64,000 bases of DNA from Marsupella aquatica. Lineage: Eukaryota; Marchantiophyta. The stretch spans positions 13,082,001 to 13,146,000 of the forward strand of contig OZ316894.1 of NCBI GenBank assembly GCA_973895155.1, written 5' to 3'. The position numbers and the translations under genes were made by a program. This document shows positions 41,131-52,830 of this stretch, in pieces. Each line of letters opens with the position of its first letter. Position 1 is the first letter of the stretch. Below the pieces are notes generated by a model. That model had not been told where the DNA came from, did not search any database, and saw only the letters and a program-made list of their open reading frames with translations.

Positions 41131-41231
41131 TCCACATCGTCATACAACATACATCACTGGTCATGCCATACTCACATACATGCATAACATGGACAAGAGC
41201 ATACACAAATACAAGACAATGTACCGCAACT
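41131..41231. repeat. 101-bp direct repeat, copy 2
   Basis: Same length and order as 40654-40754, with a few substitutions (for example CATCACTGG in place of CATCGTTGG). Confidence 0.9.
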
Positions 41232-41834
41232 CGCCCCCCTAACTAGCGGTTAGGTCCCTCTAACTCCCAGGTAGCCCTATCCATCTACTACATGTTATAC
41301 ACCTTTGTGGGTGCACGGATCAGAAGGCCGGGTGCTATGTTGCCCCATCGTTAATCGCCCATCTGCAATCCATACCATGTGAAGATCAAGTCATCCACCT
41401 CCTAAGTACACCGAGGACAAACCCACCGTTGTCGTGCCAAAAGATTTTGGCTCAGGAATGGCTTTTATAGGGGATGATGGGCAAGGCCTTCCGGTTGGGT
41501 TGCGTGCATGCTGACTCGGAGGGGCTGCTTGGTTGGATGGATTGAGGTTTGGTGATTGGGTGACTCGTCATCACCAGGTTTGGTGTTTGGGTGAGTCACT
41601 AGGCTTGGAGTTTGGATGAGCCTCGCTGATGGCAGCTGGCTCAGGCTGGATGGTTGGGTTTTCGATACTACTTAAGACTTGAGCCTCGGCTCATTGAGGT
41701 TGGCGGTTGTCTATTGCAATCTGTTGAGTTTTGTTCTGTGAGTTCCACTCCATTTTGCAGAACTCGACTATTGTGCGGCGGTTTTGGAGTTCTGGGCGAG
41801 TGTTGGATCCAGGTGTGGAGTTTTCGATCCAGGC
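41232..41834. other. Unassigned repeat-like DNA
   Basis: No family recognised. From 41500 the sequence has loose GGTTTGGTG/TGGGTGA direct repeats that lead into the 37-bp tandem array. Confidence 0.3.
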
Positions 41835-41945
41835 GGGGATTTCTCAAGTTTGGAGCCTCGTCGATCCACGTGGGGATTTCTCAAGTTTGGAGCCTCATCG
41901 ATCCAGGCAGGGATTTCTCGAGTTTGGAGCCTCGTTGGTCCAGGC
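41835..41945 (+). repeat. 37-bp tandem repeat, three units
   Basis: Units begin GGGGATTTCTCAAGTTTGGA at 41835 and 41872, and AGGGATTTCTCGAGTTTGGA at 41909. A partial unit precedes them. Short ORFs across it only reflect repeat periodicity. Confidence 0.9.
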
Positions 41946-42299
41946 CCGAGTTTCGTGAGAGCTGTTTTAGACTAGTGGAGAAGCTAGTCAAGTTTTGGTT
42001 TTGTGAGCTAAGGAGGAGAGTTTTTCCGTCAAATTTTGAGTAGATAGTCACTCGAGGAGTTCAGCTCGACAAGTTAGAGGTAGCGGCCCACCGTAGGGCC
42101 AGCTACCAGACTCTTGCGGGCAAGCTTACTCAAGGGCACCCATTGTAACCTTTATGAGAAAAGTAAAAAAATTAAAGGAGTGAGAGTTCGCTCTGAAAAG
42201 TGCTTGTCACCTGTCCCAATCGCAGCCAGAAACGCACAGTTTGCCCAAGGAGCCCCTAACTCGAGAAGCTGAGTGCTAGGATTCTCAAGAGGTTTGATG

Positions 42300-44826
42300 C
42301 TCTCTACTCGAACAGATGGTTTACAGTGAGAAAGAAAAATGGAAGCTTGAGGTTCATTCCAGAGCAACCTCCAAACAAGGTGACCATCAGGAATGTGGGA
42401 GTTGGGCCACTCGTGGATGAGTTTCCTTGGAAAAATTTTCTTTTATAATAAAATTGCGAAAACCCACGTAAGGGGGGAAGCACACAGCACCAGAAAAATG
42501 CAAAGCAACACCACCCCGAAGAGGACAACAGGGAGGCCCCTAAATGGGGCCAACAGAAAAACTAACAGCCGCCAAACCAGAACACTACTGCCAGTAAATA
42601 CAGTCCACCCTGTCAGAAGTATTCTCGTGGATGAGTTTGTGGAGGAGTTTGCTGGGAAGGCGATCTACTCCATGGGTGATTTGTTTTTGGGTTACGACCA
42701 GTTCCAGTTGGTGCAAGAGAGCCGAGACATTACGACTATGAGGACCCCGCTGGGCCTCTTGAGGATGTGCACTCTTCCTCAAGGGGCAACAAACTCAGTA
42801 GCGCACATGCAAAATGCGATGAGTAAAATCTTGGAGCCGTTCATTCCGGAAAAAGCGAGACCGTTCATTGATGATATCCCAATAAAGGGGTGCTTGGCTA
42901 AAGGGAAGGATGAGACCTTGAGGAGTGATGGGATCTGGCAGTTTGTGTGGGATCACATTGCTGATGTTAAGGCGGTTCTTGAGAAGCTGATTGATGTGGG
43001 AGTCACTCTTTCGGGGGAGAAGTCTGAATTCGGGATGAAATAGGTGAAAGTCGTTGGGCAAATGTGCGGATCTTATGGAAGGAAGCCGAACATGGATAAG
43101 GTGAGAGCTATTAGCGAGATGAAGGATTGCAAATTGGTGCCAGAAGTTTGGAGGTTTCTGGGTGCTTGTGTCTTTTACAAGATCTGGATCCCTCACTTCT
43201 CGCACCTGGCGGACCCGCTCTATGAGCTGTTGAGGAAAAAGGTTAAGTGGAGATGGCTACCCGAGCATAGTGAAGCAATGGCTAAGCTTAAGAGCGCTCT
43301 CATGAGCCCGCCAGTTCTCCGAGCTGCGGACTATGAGAGCGGGTGACCACTAATCATGACTGTTGATGCGAGTCCGTTCGCAGCCGGGTGGGCTGTTGGG
43401 CAAGATGACGAGAATGGGGAAAGGTATGCGATTAGATTTGGGGCTTAAAAAATTACGAAAAGGCAAAGGAGATATGCCCAAGTTAAGAGGGAGCTTTGGG
43501 GTGCCAAAGTGGCACTCCATCAGGAGAGGAACTACTTGATTGGGGCGCCGGTGGTGGTTGAGACTGATTGCCAATTGCTGTTGGGGATGATTGCAAATTG
43601 TGACACGCCTGACATAGCAATGCTCAGGTGGATCGCTTTCATTCTGATGTTCAACCCTGAGCTAAGTCACATTGCAGGAAAGGATAATCCGGTTGCCGAC
43701 ATGCTGTCAAGGGCGAGATTCGGAAATGAGGTTGCAACGAGAGTTGGCGAGGTGACCGGAACCAAAAGTGTTGGAAGTCTAGAGTTCAAGGAAGAACTCT
43801 ACTCGGGAGAGTGGCTGGATATCGGGCGTTACATTAGCACTTTGGAGAAGCAACCAGAGTGGAGTTACGAGGAGTTCGTCAAGATCTGGAAGAGATCTTA
43901 CAAGTTCCTATTGAGGGAGGGCTACTTGTGGCAAAGGCATAAGGACCAAGTCAATTGTTGTAGAGGGTTGTGGATACTAAGGATGAGATAGACCAAATTC
44001 TCAAAGAGTGCCATGATGCTGACATGGCTGGGCACAAAGGGGTGCATTCGACTTACGAAAGGGTTCAGAAGCTATACTGGTGGCCAGGTTTATACTTGGC
44101 CGTTCGAGACTATGTCAAGACTTGCGAGATTTGCTAGTTTTACTTGAGGATCCGACATAGGGATGGATTGGTTCCAACTTACCCCGTGGCTCTACACTTT
44201 CAATGGGCTGTTGATGTGGTGTACATGCCGAGAGAGAGCAATGGGGCAAGATACTTGGTTTTGGTGAGAGAAGACTTGTCTTCTTATGTGGAAGGGAGAG
44301 CGTTGGTTTCGAACACTACTGCTGCCGTTTGCCAGTTCATACTTGAGGATATCATTGCAAGGCATGGATGCTTTACAAGGATCAGAGCTGATAGGGGGGA
44401 GCTAAGCTCCAAGGAAGTGCAAGAGTTTTTTGACCAATACCGCATCAAACTGAAGCTGACTTCGAGTTACAATCCGGAAGGCAATGGGAAATCTGAAAGG
44501 GGGCACATCCAGATTGTGAGCGCTTTGGCTAAGGCTTGTGATGGGGACTTGGGCAGGTAGTCGAATCTCCTTCCACTTGCTCTGTTAGCGGATCGGATGA
44601 CTTGTAGCTCAGTGACCGGATATGTTCCAGCTGAGCTACTTACTGGGCACTTGCCGATGATGCCGCTCGAGGAAGATGTTTGCAGCTGGCGACTGATTGG
44701 TTGGAAAGATGAAGTTTCAAGAGAGGAGTTGCTGGCTCGAAGGATCGAACACTTCAACTTGTTACCCGCAAAGATTGAGGTGTGTGACACGGGTAACGTA
44801 TCACTTAACCGAACGCATGTCATAGA
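42300..44826 (+). pseudogene. Ty3/gypsy pol relic F (non-chromovirus, fungal-like type)
   Basis: Reverse transcriptase: WFTVRKKNG at about 42313, then GDLFLGYDQFQL, LPQGATNSVAHMQNAM and FIDDIPIKGC (catalytic DD) near 42.8 kb. The connection region (FLGACVFYKIWIPHF, 43.15 kb) follows. RNase H has VDASPFAAGWAV, VKRELWGAK, ETDCQLLLGM and HIAGKDNPVADMLSR. The integrase has GHKG...CEIC, AVDVVYMPRES, RADRGE and GNGKSERGH, ending near 44826. Frameshifts or stops at about 43042, 43344, 43448, 43989 and 44558, plus a LINE insertion (42425-42623), kill it. The motif set differs from the Athila/Tat element G and resembles Ty3 elements best known from fungi. No LTRs were found. Confidence 0.85.
42425..42623 (-). 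mobile_element. 5'-truncated LINE inserted in gypsy relic F
   Basis: Flanked by a 15-bp target duplication CTCGTGGATGAGTTT (42410-42424 and 42624-42638). The minus strand ends with ATTATAAAAGAAAA and the terminal TTTCCAAGG, as does the LINE at 4352-4861. Removing it restores the reverse-transcriptase frame. 199 bp, no coding part. Confidence 0.85.
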
Positions 44827-45131
44827 TTAGATCTTATACGGTCATTAGGACCGTAGCCGTAGCGTAGAATAGCACAAATAGCTGTCTTTTGCCATTATGA
44901 ATAGATTAGGAGTAGGTTAGTTGACCGAAAGATTACGAATTAAGGAAGAGGATTATTACGCTTGACCGAGGTAGAGTGGTGGTGGCGGAGTAAAAATCCG
45001 TTAGAAGAATCACGCTTGGACTGAGACGCCGACTTTAGCTCATTATCAACGACCAAAACGGCCTGGCCCTCTCACGCTCGAGCTCACCCTAGCACCTCCA
45101 TAAGAGAGGAGTTGATGGCGTTGCGGGCCAT
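44827..45131. other. Spacer between gypsy relic F and the next ORF relic
   Basis: AT-rich with no ORF or repeat recognised. It may be the 3' untranslated region or LTR remnant of F. Confidence 0.3.
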
Positions 45132-46770
45132 TTGCTCATTTCTACCTTTCAGAATTTGCGGACACTGCCATTTTCTCGCCTTCTTGCTCAAATCAAGTTG
45201 ACCTTTACAAGGAAATCATCGAGGGATAAGAGCGGGTTGTGGCAAGATTTAGTCAGGGCGAGGAAGGCCTCCACCAGTAAGTGGACCGAACAGCGGGAAC
45301 GTGGACTCAACAAACTGGACTACAAAGGTTAGTATGACCCTTACAGCCTTGGGATTTTGGACCTTGTTTGGTGAGGTAGGTGCTAAGTTCTCCGAGACTT
45401 ACTGGTACTCTTGTCCCAAGAAAGCCGCTAATGAACAAAGATACGCGAAGCTGGTGGCCAAGGTAACACAGGTTAATTGCGAGAAGACAACCATCACCAG
45501 AGATTCCAGTTACAACGAGCTGCAAGACTACATCACCGAGCTATATCTCAGCGAGGAAGGGCTTAGATCGGTAGCAGAGGCAATTCTTGAAGTCCCCGCA
45601 AAGTTCTTTAGGCTGAAGGGCAGCCAGCGGCTTATTCAAGCGGAGTTCGACAAGATCCCGGGGTACCTAGACCAGCAGATTGCAGCCGAAAAGCGCCAAG
45701 AGGACATCAGCAGACAACGGGAAGCGGTGCTTAATCTTATGTTCCTCGGGGAAAGCTCCAACGCCTTCAACTGGGATATGGCTACACCAACACCACCAGC
45801 GCCTCAGCCGATGACCACCGGCGTACCACCAAACCGGTCCCAAGTCCGTCCCGTGAACAACACCGAGTGTTCTTTGGGTTCCGAGCGAGTTAGTCCACAT
45901 CTCGAGCAGCGTTCTTGTAAGCGGGCAAGAATGACGCCGGCCCCCAAATCGACAACACAAACCAACGCCGCTCTTGCACCTGCCCCGACAAACCCCCCGG
46001 ACAACCAGACCCGACGGCCCCCGGATAATCCCAAGTCTAACTTATTATAGGTAATCCGTGTTCCCGAGGTAGTCTGGATCGCAATCAAGAAACTCGACCA
46101 TGCGGACTATCTCAAGGAGCATCAGTTGGAGCAGTTCGCTCACTTGCTATGGAGACCGTGCGCGGCCGGGCCAAAGGAGATTTGTGAGTTCATCTCCAAT
46201 TTCAACACCGACGCATCAACCACTAAGGTTTCAGGGCAGACCTTATCACTCACAGAGCATCGGTTAGCACAGATCTTTTGCTTGCCAACCGGGCCGATGC
46301 CGGTTGAACTCCGAATTCGGGATAAGGAGTATACACCTCGGCACTTCAAACTCGAAGGTAAGACGGACAACGGATACAAGCAGGGGTCTTGCACCAACTT
46401 AATTTGCATGGAGCGGCTTAACTTCATACGGACTACCCTACACATGATTGAGCCACGTTCCGAGATTTCCCTCTGCACGATCGTGCAGATGGAACAGTAC
46501 AAACGGTGGAACTGAGCCCAATTCTTTTACCGAAGGTTCTCGGGAGAGCTTAAGCGGGCTCAGGGAGGTATGGCTATCGGGGGGAAGACTTACCTGGGAA
46601 GTCATATCACCATCATCCTTGCCTGGTACAAGGCACGGCGGGAGGCCAGGGGAAAGAATATGGCCACCTCAGCCCCGACAAATGTCACCCCCGCTACGGA
46701 GGAGGCTACCCTGAGCGAACGGTGTCGTCGGAAAAAATGTTTGACAATTGAAGTGGAGTGTGCTGGATCT
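45132..46770 (+). pseudogene. Retroelement accessory ORF relic (plant transposon protein, Transposase_32-like)
   Basis: The reading is carried by 45132-45332, 45301-46050 and 46126-46515, and continues past a stop at 46515 to about 46735. The best block, KEICEFISNFNT followed by SLTEHRLAQIFCLPTGP, resembles the 'putative plant transposon protein' domain found as an extra ORF in Athila/Tat-type gypsy elements. The upstream part (TYWYSCPKKAANEQRYAKLV and on) is charged and helical. A proline-rich linker lies at 45770-46040. There are several frame changes and stops. The reading is interrupted at about 46740 by the dispersed repeat shared with 5560-6912. Confidence 0.5.
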
Positions 46771-48700
46771 AGTCGACTTGCTTTTGTCCGGCTCAGAATG
46801 TTATAGTTCTCTGTTTGTGAAAGAAAGAAACAAAGAGTTAACTGAACTTGAGATGAAGGTTAGCTAGTGAGACAAAAGAGGAATAAAAGGGTGAAAGTTG
46901 GAGCTTAGGTTAAAGAAAATTGAGACTTTTATTGTGGAAGTGACATGTGGCGGCCTGGGAGGATTCGAATTCATAAGGGTCATGAGGATGAAACGGTGAC
47001 GCGCGCGATGAAGGTTCAGGGGAGGAAAAGGAAAATGGCCGAGTGTCTGCGGGGTGTAGGTTGGTTATTGATGAAAGAGTTGGTCTGTCGAGCAAGTGTA
47101 GCGAAGCAGGCAGGATTTGAGATTGGGGAAGAAAATCTGGAGAGGCATCGTGTATGGTTGGAGTGGAAGAAAGAAGGGTGAAGGTGAGCAGGGATTTCGA
47201 GGCGGATGAGATTCAGCCGATTAGGGAATGTTGTGTGTAGAGTTTTTTTTTGGATTTTCATGTGAAGGCTGAGGCGAGCGATTGAAATTAGAGTGAAGAG
47301 AGTGAAGCTGCGGATGGTGATTGCTGTGGGATAAGGACTTTTTGGAAAATTGAGGTGAGGGAGAAGTGATGCTGAGGTCCGAGAAAAGGATAACAGGGAG
47401 ATCATTGTCGATGTGAAGAATTTTTTCGAGTGAAGGAGGGAAAAGCTAAAAGATTGAAAGAGAATTTCGGATACGACATCTTTAAAGCTGAGTTCAGGGA
47501 GCAAAAATTGTAAGAAATAGAAGACTGAAAGGATCCGATGGAGAGTTGAGCAGAGGCTAAGTTTGGGAGAATCAGTAGAGTAGGAAGAAGAAGCGAAGAT
47601 GGCGGGCAAGAGGACATTCGATTAGAGTGAATTGAAGTGCAGTGCAGACCAGTCGGAGGAGCACGGAAAGGGGAAAGCGACTTGGAGAATCAGAATTATA
47701 AGTAGAGAGATAGCGGAGCAAGGCGCGGAGGTTAGAGAGGACTTCAGGGAGGTCAATGAAACGGGCCGGGCGCTAATAGATGGAAAGAGAGGGATCGGCT
47801 AAGGGGGGGTGTGGTGTGTTGAGATTTTGGATCTTCGGGTGAAGGCTGAGAGGCACGATAGTTTTTTTGGGTGAGTTGAGAGTGAAACAGCGGAACGTTG
47901 GCAGAGTGTTGTGGTGATTATTGAAGGATTTTTGTGAGCAAATGAGAAGGAAGTGTTGCCGAACGTTGAAGGAGTAAGCTTCGCTACAATGAGAAAGGTC
48001 TTAGAGGTTGGGATCGGGCGTTGGTGACAGGAGCATATAAGCTCATAAAGATCAAAGTACAGACTATGAGAAAAGGCAGATAAAGTGCGCGACGGTAGAA
48101 TGGACTTGGATTGAGCATCTTGATGAGATCAGCCGTGGAATCTAGAGAGCAAAACAATTCAATCTTGAGTAGAAGAAAACGTTTAAAGATGAGATAGATT
48201 TGATTACAAGAGATTGAACTATATAGGAAGTGCTTGAGACTGATTCTGAACGGAGGCAATTAAAGCCTTCTGAGTGAGAATGAACAACACTGAACGAGGA
48301 GCTTCCAAGGAATGAAATCGTCAGTAGCGTTCGAAGGGCGAGAGAAGATAAAAACTTACAGCTGAAATGGTAAAAGGGTGATCGAGGTCATTCTTAACTC
48401 GACTGTGTTCAGATAAGCGAAGGGCGGCGTTGAAGAGAGGATTCTCAGACGAAACAGGAGGTAGTGGAGGCTGAATTCAGGGTGGAGGACAAGCAATCGG
48501 AGCTCATGGAGAAGAACAAGAATTGAAATTTTGGGTGCTGAGGAAAAGAGGCGATGGCATTATTAGACGTAAAAATAAGTAAGGAAAGAATTGACTGCCG
48601 AACGCTATGAGCAATAGAGCGGAAGGAGGAAATAAGTTGAAGAACTTGGGACTAAGAAAAGAGTTCATTCGTTGCTGCAAAGAATGAAGAACAATGGTGT
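46740..48700. repeat. Dispersed repeat, inverted relative to 5560-6912
   Basis: Strongly purine-rich on the plus strand (GGA, GAGAG, AAGG), non-coding. The reverse complement of ~47000-47110 matches 6540-6610 block by block. Short minus-strand ORFs are low-complexity Ser/Leu/Phe runs caused by this base bias. Confidence 0.6.
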
Positions 48701-49815
48701 TAAGAGGGTCTCTGAATTTACCTGAAAGCTTCCGAAAGAAACAAAGGAAATTGTGGTGCGTCCCATGGCTCCCTAAACCCAAGAAACCCCCCAGCGCAAG
48801 CCGATTCCCGCAGGTTTCGCGCTTGGCGAGGCCATTTCCGCGGCTTAGCGGCATGGGAGGCTGCTAACCTCTACTATTACTATTAGCCTTTTACACACAT
48901 ATACTGGACAGATCCTTCATCGGGTCATGAGATACGTAGCCGGCCTAATCTAGGCCTTCCCTTGTCTTCCTCTCCTTCTGGTTAGGTATGTTTGGATTCC
49001 GCCGCCGGAATGATCCCCAATAGGCTTGGTTAAGCCGCTAAGACCTCTCTCAGCTTGACACATCCAACTCTCACTCCCCTGCTTACTTTCCTTCCTCTGT
49101 TGGTTGATGTGGGCACTCTTCACACAAGTTAATGCGACACACAAATAGCAAAATGACTCCTTCTGACTGAGTCATACCATGCACTTGCCATACAAACAGT
49201 ACATCTCATACACAAGCTCTGCGAACTAAGCCGTGAGGCCAACTCTATTCAGCTCTTAGGCATGAGGAAACATGAATATACACAAGGTCACGGTATGACT
49301 AACCGAGAGCTTCTCTTACTACTTGATCCCAGCCCGGCTGGTGCAAACTAAAAACTTGCTAAAGAAGAGGCCCTGAGCTCCCCGCTGCCCAGGTACTTAT
49401 CCTGGTAGTGGATCCGCCTAATTCTTTGCAGCGCAAGCCTAATCTACCTAACAGTAATCTACCTGCCCGGATCTACCTATGTACAGCAAGGCAGGAGCAC
49501 AAGTGTTGCTCCTACCAGTGGAACCGCAATCCCACTAAGCTAAGTGTCAGGGCCGCTCCTGGTCCTGATCCTAATCCTAAACTTGGAGATCAGCGCCCGC
49601 CCTGCCCACTCGCGCCTCCTACCTCCACGTCCGCCCTTCCTAAAAGGAACGGCGCCCTTGCACCGTCATGACACCGGTGGTGGATCCTCAATGGACGCCC
49701 CCAACGCTTCCTCCTCAGCCACTGCCGTAGGTTTGTTCTGTGACAGATTACCTGCCCTTGACTGAGTCAACTCTCCATCGGCCTGACTGGGTCCACCATC
49801 GGCATTGGCATCGGC
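48701..49815. other. LTR-like non-coding region downstream of the minus-strand coiled-coil ORF
   Basis: No coding signal. It shares GGTATGTTT plus ATTCCGCCGCCGGAATG (48985-49012) with 7420-7450, near another copy of the same ORF family. Probably flanking or LTR sequence of that element family. Confidence 0.35.
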
Positions 49816-51805
49816 TCAGGAATCATTCTCGGCTACGGCCTCAGCCTCGGCTACGGTCTCCCCGGCCTGCTCAAGAGGCGGATCTGGGATACCGGCCTCA
49901 TTACTGAGTAGTTTGGCTTGGGCCGCGCCATCCCCACCTTTGGTGATAGCGGGATCTATTGCCGTGTTCATGCCGGAGGTTGGTGCCGGTTTGAGTACAG
50001 CTTGAGGGGTCGAATAACCTCCGGACCCCGAAGGTTTCCGCTTCTTCTTCTTCACTATCTCCACAGTCGGTTCCTTCCCCTTGCCGCCAACGTCCGGCAC
50101 CGGGCCGTGTGTCACGGCTGGTCCTTCGGCAATTACCACCCCTGGTAACTGGTTTGCCCCAACGGGAGATGGACCTGATGCAGCTAAGCATTTAAATACT
50201 GCGGCTTGTTTCTTCAGCCGCTCTGTTTGGTTGTCGGCCCGCAGCTGTAGGTTCTCCATCTTCCTCGTCATTTCCTCCAACTCCTCCTGGGTCTCATCCA
50301 GGTCCTTATGTGCCTCCTCCAGCTCGTTTTTGGCTTCCTCCAATTCCCTGTGGGCTTCCTCCAATTCCTTCTTGGTGGTAGCCCTCTCCTCCTAGGTTGC
50401 TCTTAGCTCCTTGTCGAGCTCCGCTACGACCTCAGACTCCATGTTATTCATCTTGGCATAAGTCTGGTCGAGCTCGGCGTCCTTCTCCCGCAGGTCGGCC
50501 TTGAAGCTGGCCGATAGGGACGCAAGCTCCTGCTGTAGCGCAATAATCCCTCGATAGGATTTCCCTAACTCGGCCTCCTTCTGCTCAAGGGCTCCGCGGA
50601 TTTTCTCGAGCTCCCCCTTCAACGCCCATTCCTTTCTTTGGGTCTCCGCCATGGCCCGGTTGTTGGCTGTTATGTGGGCCTCCTCTGTATTCCTCAGCTC
50701 TCGCTTCCATTTCTCCCTCTCTTTGATTGCGTCGGCCAATTCTCCCTGGGTCTAAGTCAGTTTATCCTTGATAATCTGATTATCAGCCTGCGCGGTGTCC
50801 AACTGCCCCTGCATGATGTTCAGCTCATGCCGCTTAATCCGCAATTCATCTTGGGCTTTGTTGGCCGCCCTTAGATCTTCAATCTCGGCTTCCATCCTCC
50901 TAAGCCGCCGGATGACCTCGTCCTTCTTGCTTCTCTCTAAAGCCACCGCTTCTTCTAATTGGTGCTTCTCCAACTGCTCCCTATGGAAAAAGGGTCCTAC
51001 CTCCAACTCCTCCCCAAAGATGCCAAGCGCAAGTTCCCCACATATCTCACCATACTCCATGGCTCTATTCTTAGCGTAGGTGGAGTAAGTAGAAGTGATC
51101 GGCATCGTCCATCGCGGCCTCTGCTCCCAAGCCGTCTTGCGGATCTCTTCAATCGTGGCTAGAGGTTTGCTTCCTTTTTCGGCTAGCCACCTGATGTCCT
51201 CCGGCCAATCTCCTCCTGGAAAATCCTTTTCCCTAGCCAGGGCTGCCTCCTCTTCCTGCTTGATTCGCTCCTGAAATTCCTGCGCCGTCTGTTTTATGCC
51301 GTCAAAGCTCGGGGGAGCAACATCTGGTGGGGGAGACTCAGGGCTACTCTGCTGGTTGGGGTCCCCTCGTACTACCCTTGGAAGTGTGGGGATAAACCGG
51401 CCACAGGTCCTTACTCCTGGAATGTGATGGTCCGACCCATAGCCGGAGTTATCATGGCTGCAGTCCTCCACTGCCTCCTCTACTTCTTGGACTTCCGGCT
51501 TCTCCCTCTCTTCGTCGGTAGGAGCTTCAGGCAATTCTGCCTCAGATTCAGAGCTTGAGACTCCCACGTACATTCGAACACCCGGCTTGGATTCTGGCCT
51601 GATTCTCTCCTTGTTTTTGGTAAAGGAGTTTTCCCTTCTAAGTCTGCTTAGGTTGACCTCTGGGGCAGTGTCCTGTATTGGTGCCGCTGCCGAAGCTGAT
51701 GCCGTCTTTTCCTTCTCCAGCATTTTCAGCAGATTCTGCATGCTTGGTTGCTGCATTGGCAAGTCTTCCTTCCTTGGCCTAAACACCTGCTCAATCGTAG
51801 GGCTA
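49816..51805 (-). pseudogene. Coiled-coil accessory ORF of a gypsy-like element (H), cut by element G
   Basis: On the minus strand one frame runs from 51805, where element G cuts it, to 49816, with a stop at ~50752 and another at ~50392. The N-terminal half has an acidic, Ser/Glu/Pro-rich segment, then IPGVRTCGRFIPTLPRVVRG and NRAMEYGEICGELALG. From ~51.0 kb it is an almost unbroken coiled coil (LEEAHRELEEAKNELEEAH-type heptads). The tail has KKKKRKPSGSGG, like a nuclear localisation signal. The layout (N-terminal domain, coiled coil, basic tail) is similar to the ORF within G's LTR, though sequence identity is not obvious. A decayed relative lies in three pieces at 368-9854. Confidence 0.65.
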
Positions 51806-51806
51806 T

Positions 51807-51825
51807 GTGACGGGTACCCCGTCAC
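51807..51825 (+). other. Palindrome at the tip of the G LTR
   Basis: GTGACGGG and CCCGTCAC form a perfect 8-bp stem around TAC. The identical structure starts the 3' LTR (62821-62839). It overlaps the integrase-recognised LTR end. Confidence 0.9.
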
Positions 51826-52166
51826 GGGAAGTCACACATAACTGGTTGCAAAGGCCGATACCTTGTTAATAGTCAATGTAAATAAGCCATTTTTTAATTT
51901 TTAGTTAATTCCGTCATTATAGGTTGATGATGCCCCAGGTGACTTTATATTCTTTCTCTCATAATAGTTCTAAGATTTGCGGCGACCTAAGTGGGCAAAT
52001 ATTTTGGGACCTTGAAACTAGCCAGGACCAGCCCCATAGGACTTACCGTTTTGCTTCAAGAGCTATTGTTGAGACCCCCATTGCAAAGTCAGGAGAGGGG
52101 GGGGTTTTTTTAAATAAATCCCTCCTCAGGAGGGCGAGTCCCATTAGTGGCCGTCCGAGAGAAAGA

Positions 52167-52358
52167 GGGGCTGCCTCGCGAGCCCATAGGGCTGCGTGCC
52201 CGGGCGATTAATGGGGCTCCGCGAGCTGAAGGGGCTGCCTCGCGAGCCCATAGGGCTGCGTGCCCGGGCGATTAATGGGGCTCCGCGAGCTGAAGGGGCT
52301 GCCTCGCGAGCCCATAGGGCTGCGTGCCCGGGCAATTAATGAGGCTCCGCGAGCTGAA
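52167..52358 (+). repeat. 64-bp tandem repeat, three units, in the G 5' LTR
   Basis: Units start GGGGCTGCCTCGCGAGCCC at 52167, 52231 and 52295. They are GC-rich. The same three units are in the 3' LTR (63181-63372). Confidence 0.95.
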
Positions 52359-52378
52359 GGAGCGCAAGCGAGCGGGGG

Positions 52379-52830
52379 GGGGGAGTTAAAGGGCCTCCCG
52401 CGAGCTGGGAGGATCACGCGAGCGGGGGGGAGTTAAAGGGCCTCCCGCGAGCTGGGAGGATCACGCGAGCGGGGGGGAGTTAAAGGGCCTCCCGCGAGCT
52501 GGGAGGATCACGCGAGCGGGGGGGAGTTAAAGGGCCTCCCGCGAGCTGGGAGGATCACGCGAGCGGGGGGGAGTTAAAGGGCCTCCCGCGAGCTGGGAGG
52601 ATCACGCGAGCGGGGGGGAGTTAAAGGGCCTCCCGCGAGCTGGGAGGATCACGCGAGCGGGGGGGAGTTGAAGGGCCTCCCGCGAGCCGGGAGGAATGGC
52701 CGCGCGCCCTGCATAGGGCCGCGAGCGGGGGGGAGTTAAAGGGCCTCCCGCGAGCTGGGAGGATCACGCGAGCGGGGGGGAGTTGAAGGGCCTCCCGCGA
52801 GCCGGGAGGAATGGCCGCGCGCCCTGCATA
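52379..52830 (+). repeat. 47-bp tandem repeat array in the G 5' LTR
   Basis: Six units AGTTAAAGGGCCTCCCGCGA and on at 47-bp spacing from 52384, then a variant unit (AGTTGAAGG...) joined to GGAATGGCCGCGCGCCCTGC. This last part is duplicated here (113-114 bp) but single in the 3' LTR. Confidence 0.93.

Noticed and set aside
41654-42043. 129-codon plus-strand ORF
   Set aside because: Most of it is the 37-bp tandem repeat read in three frames. No family similarity.
47016-47609. 197-codon minus-strand ORF
   Set aside because: Low-complexity Ser/Leu/Phe translation of a pyrimidine-rich strand in a dispersed repeat. The related region at 5560-6912 does not keep the frame.
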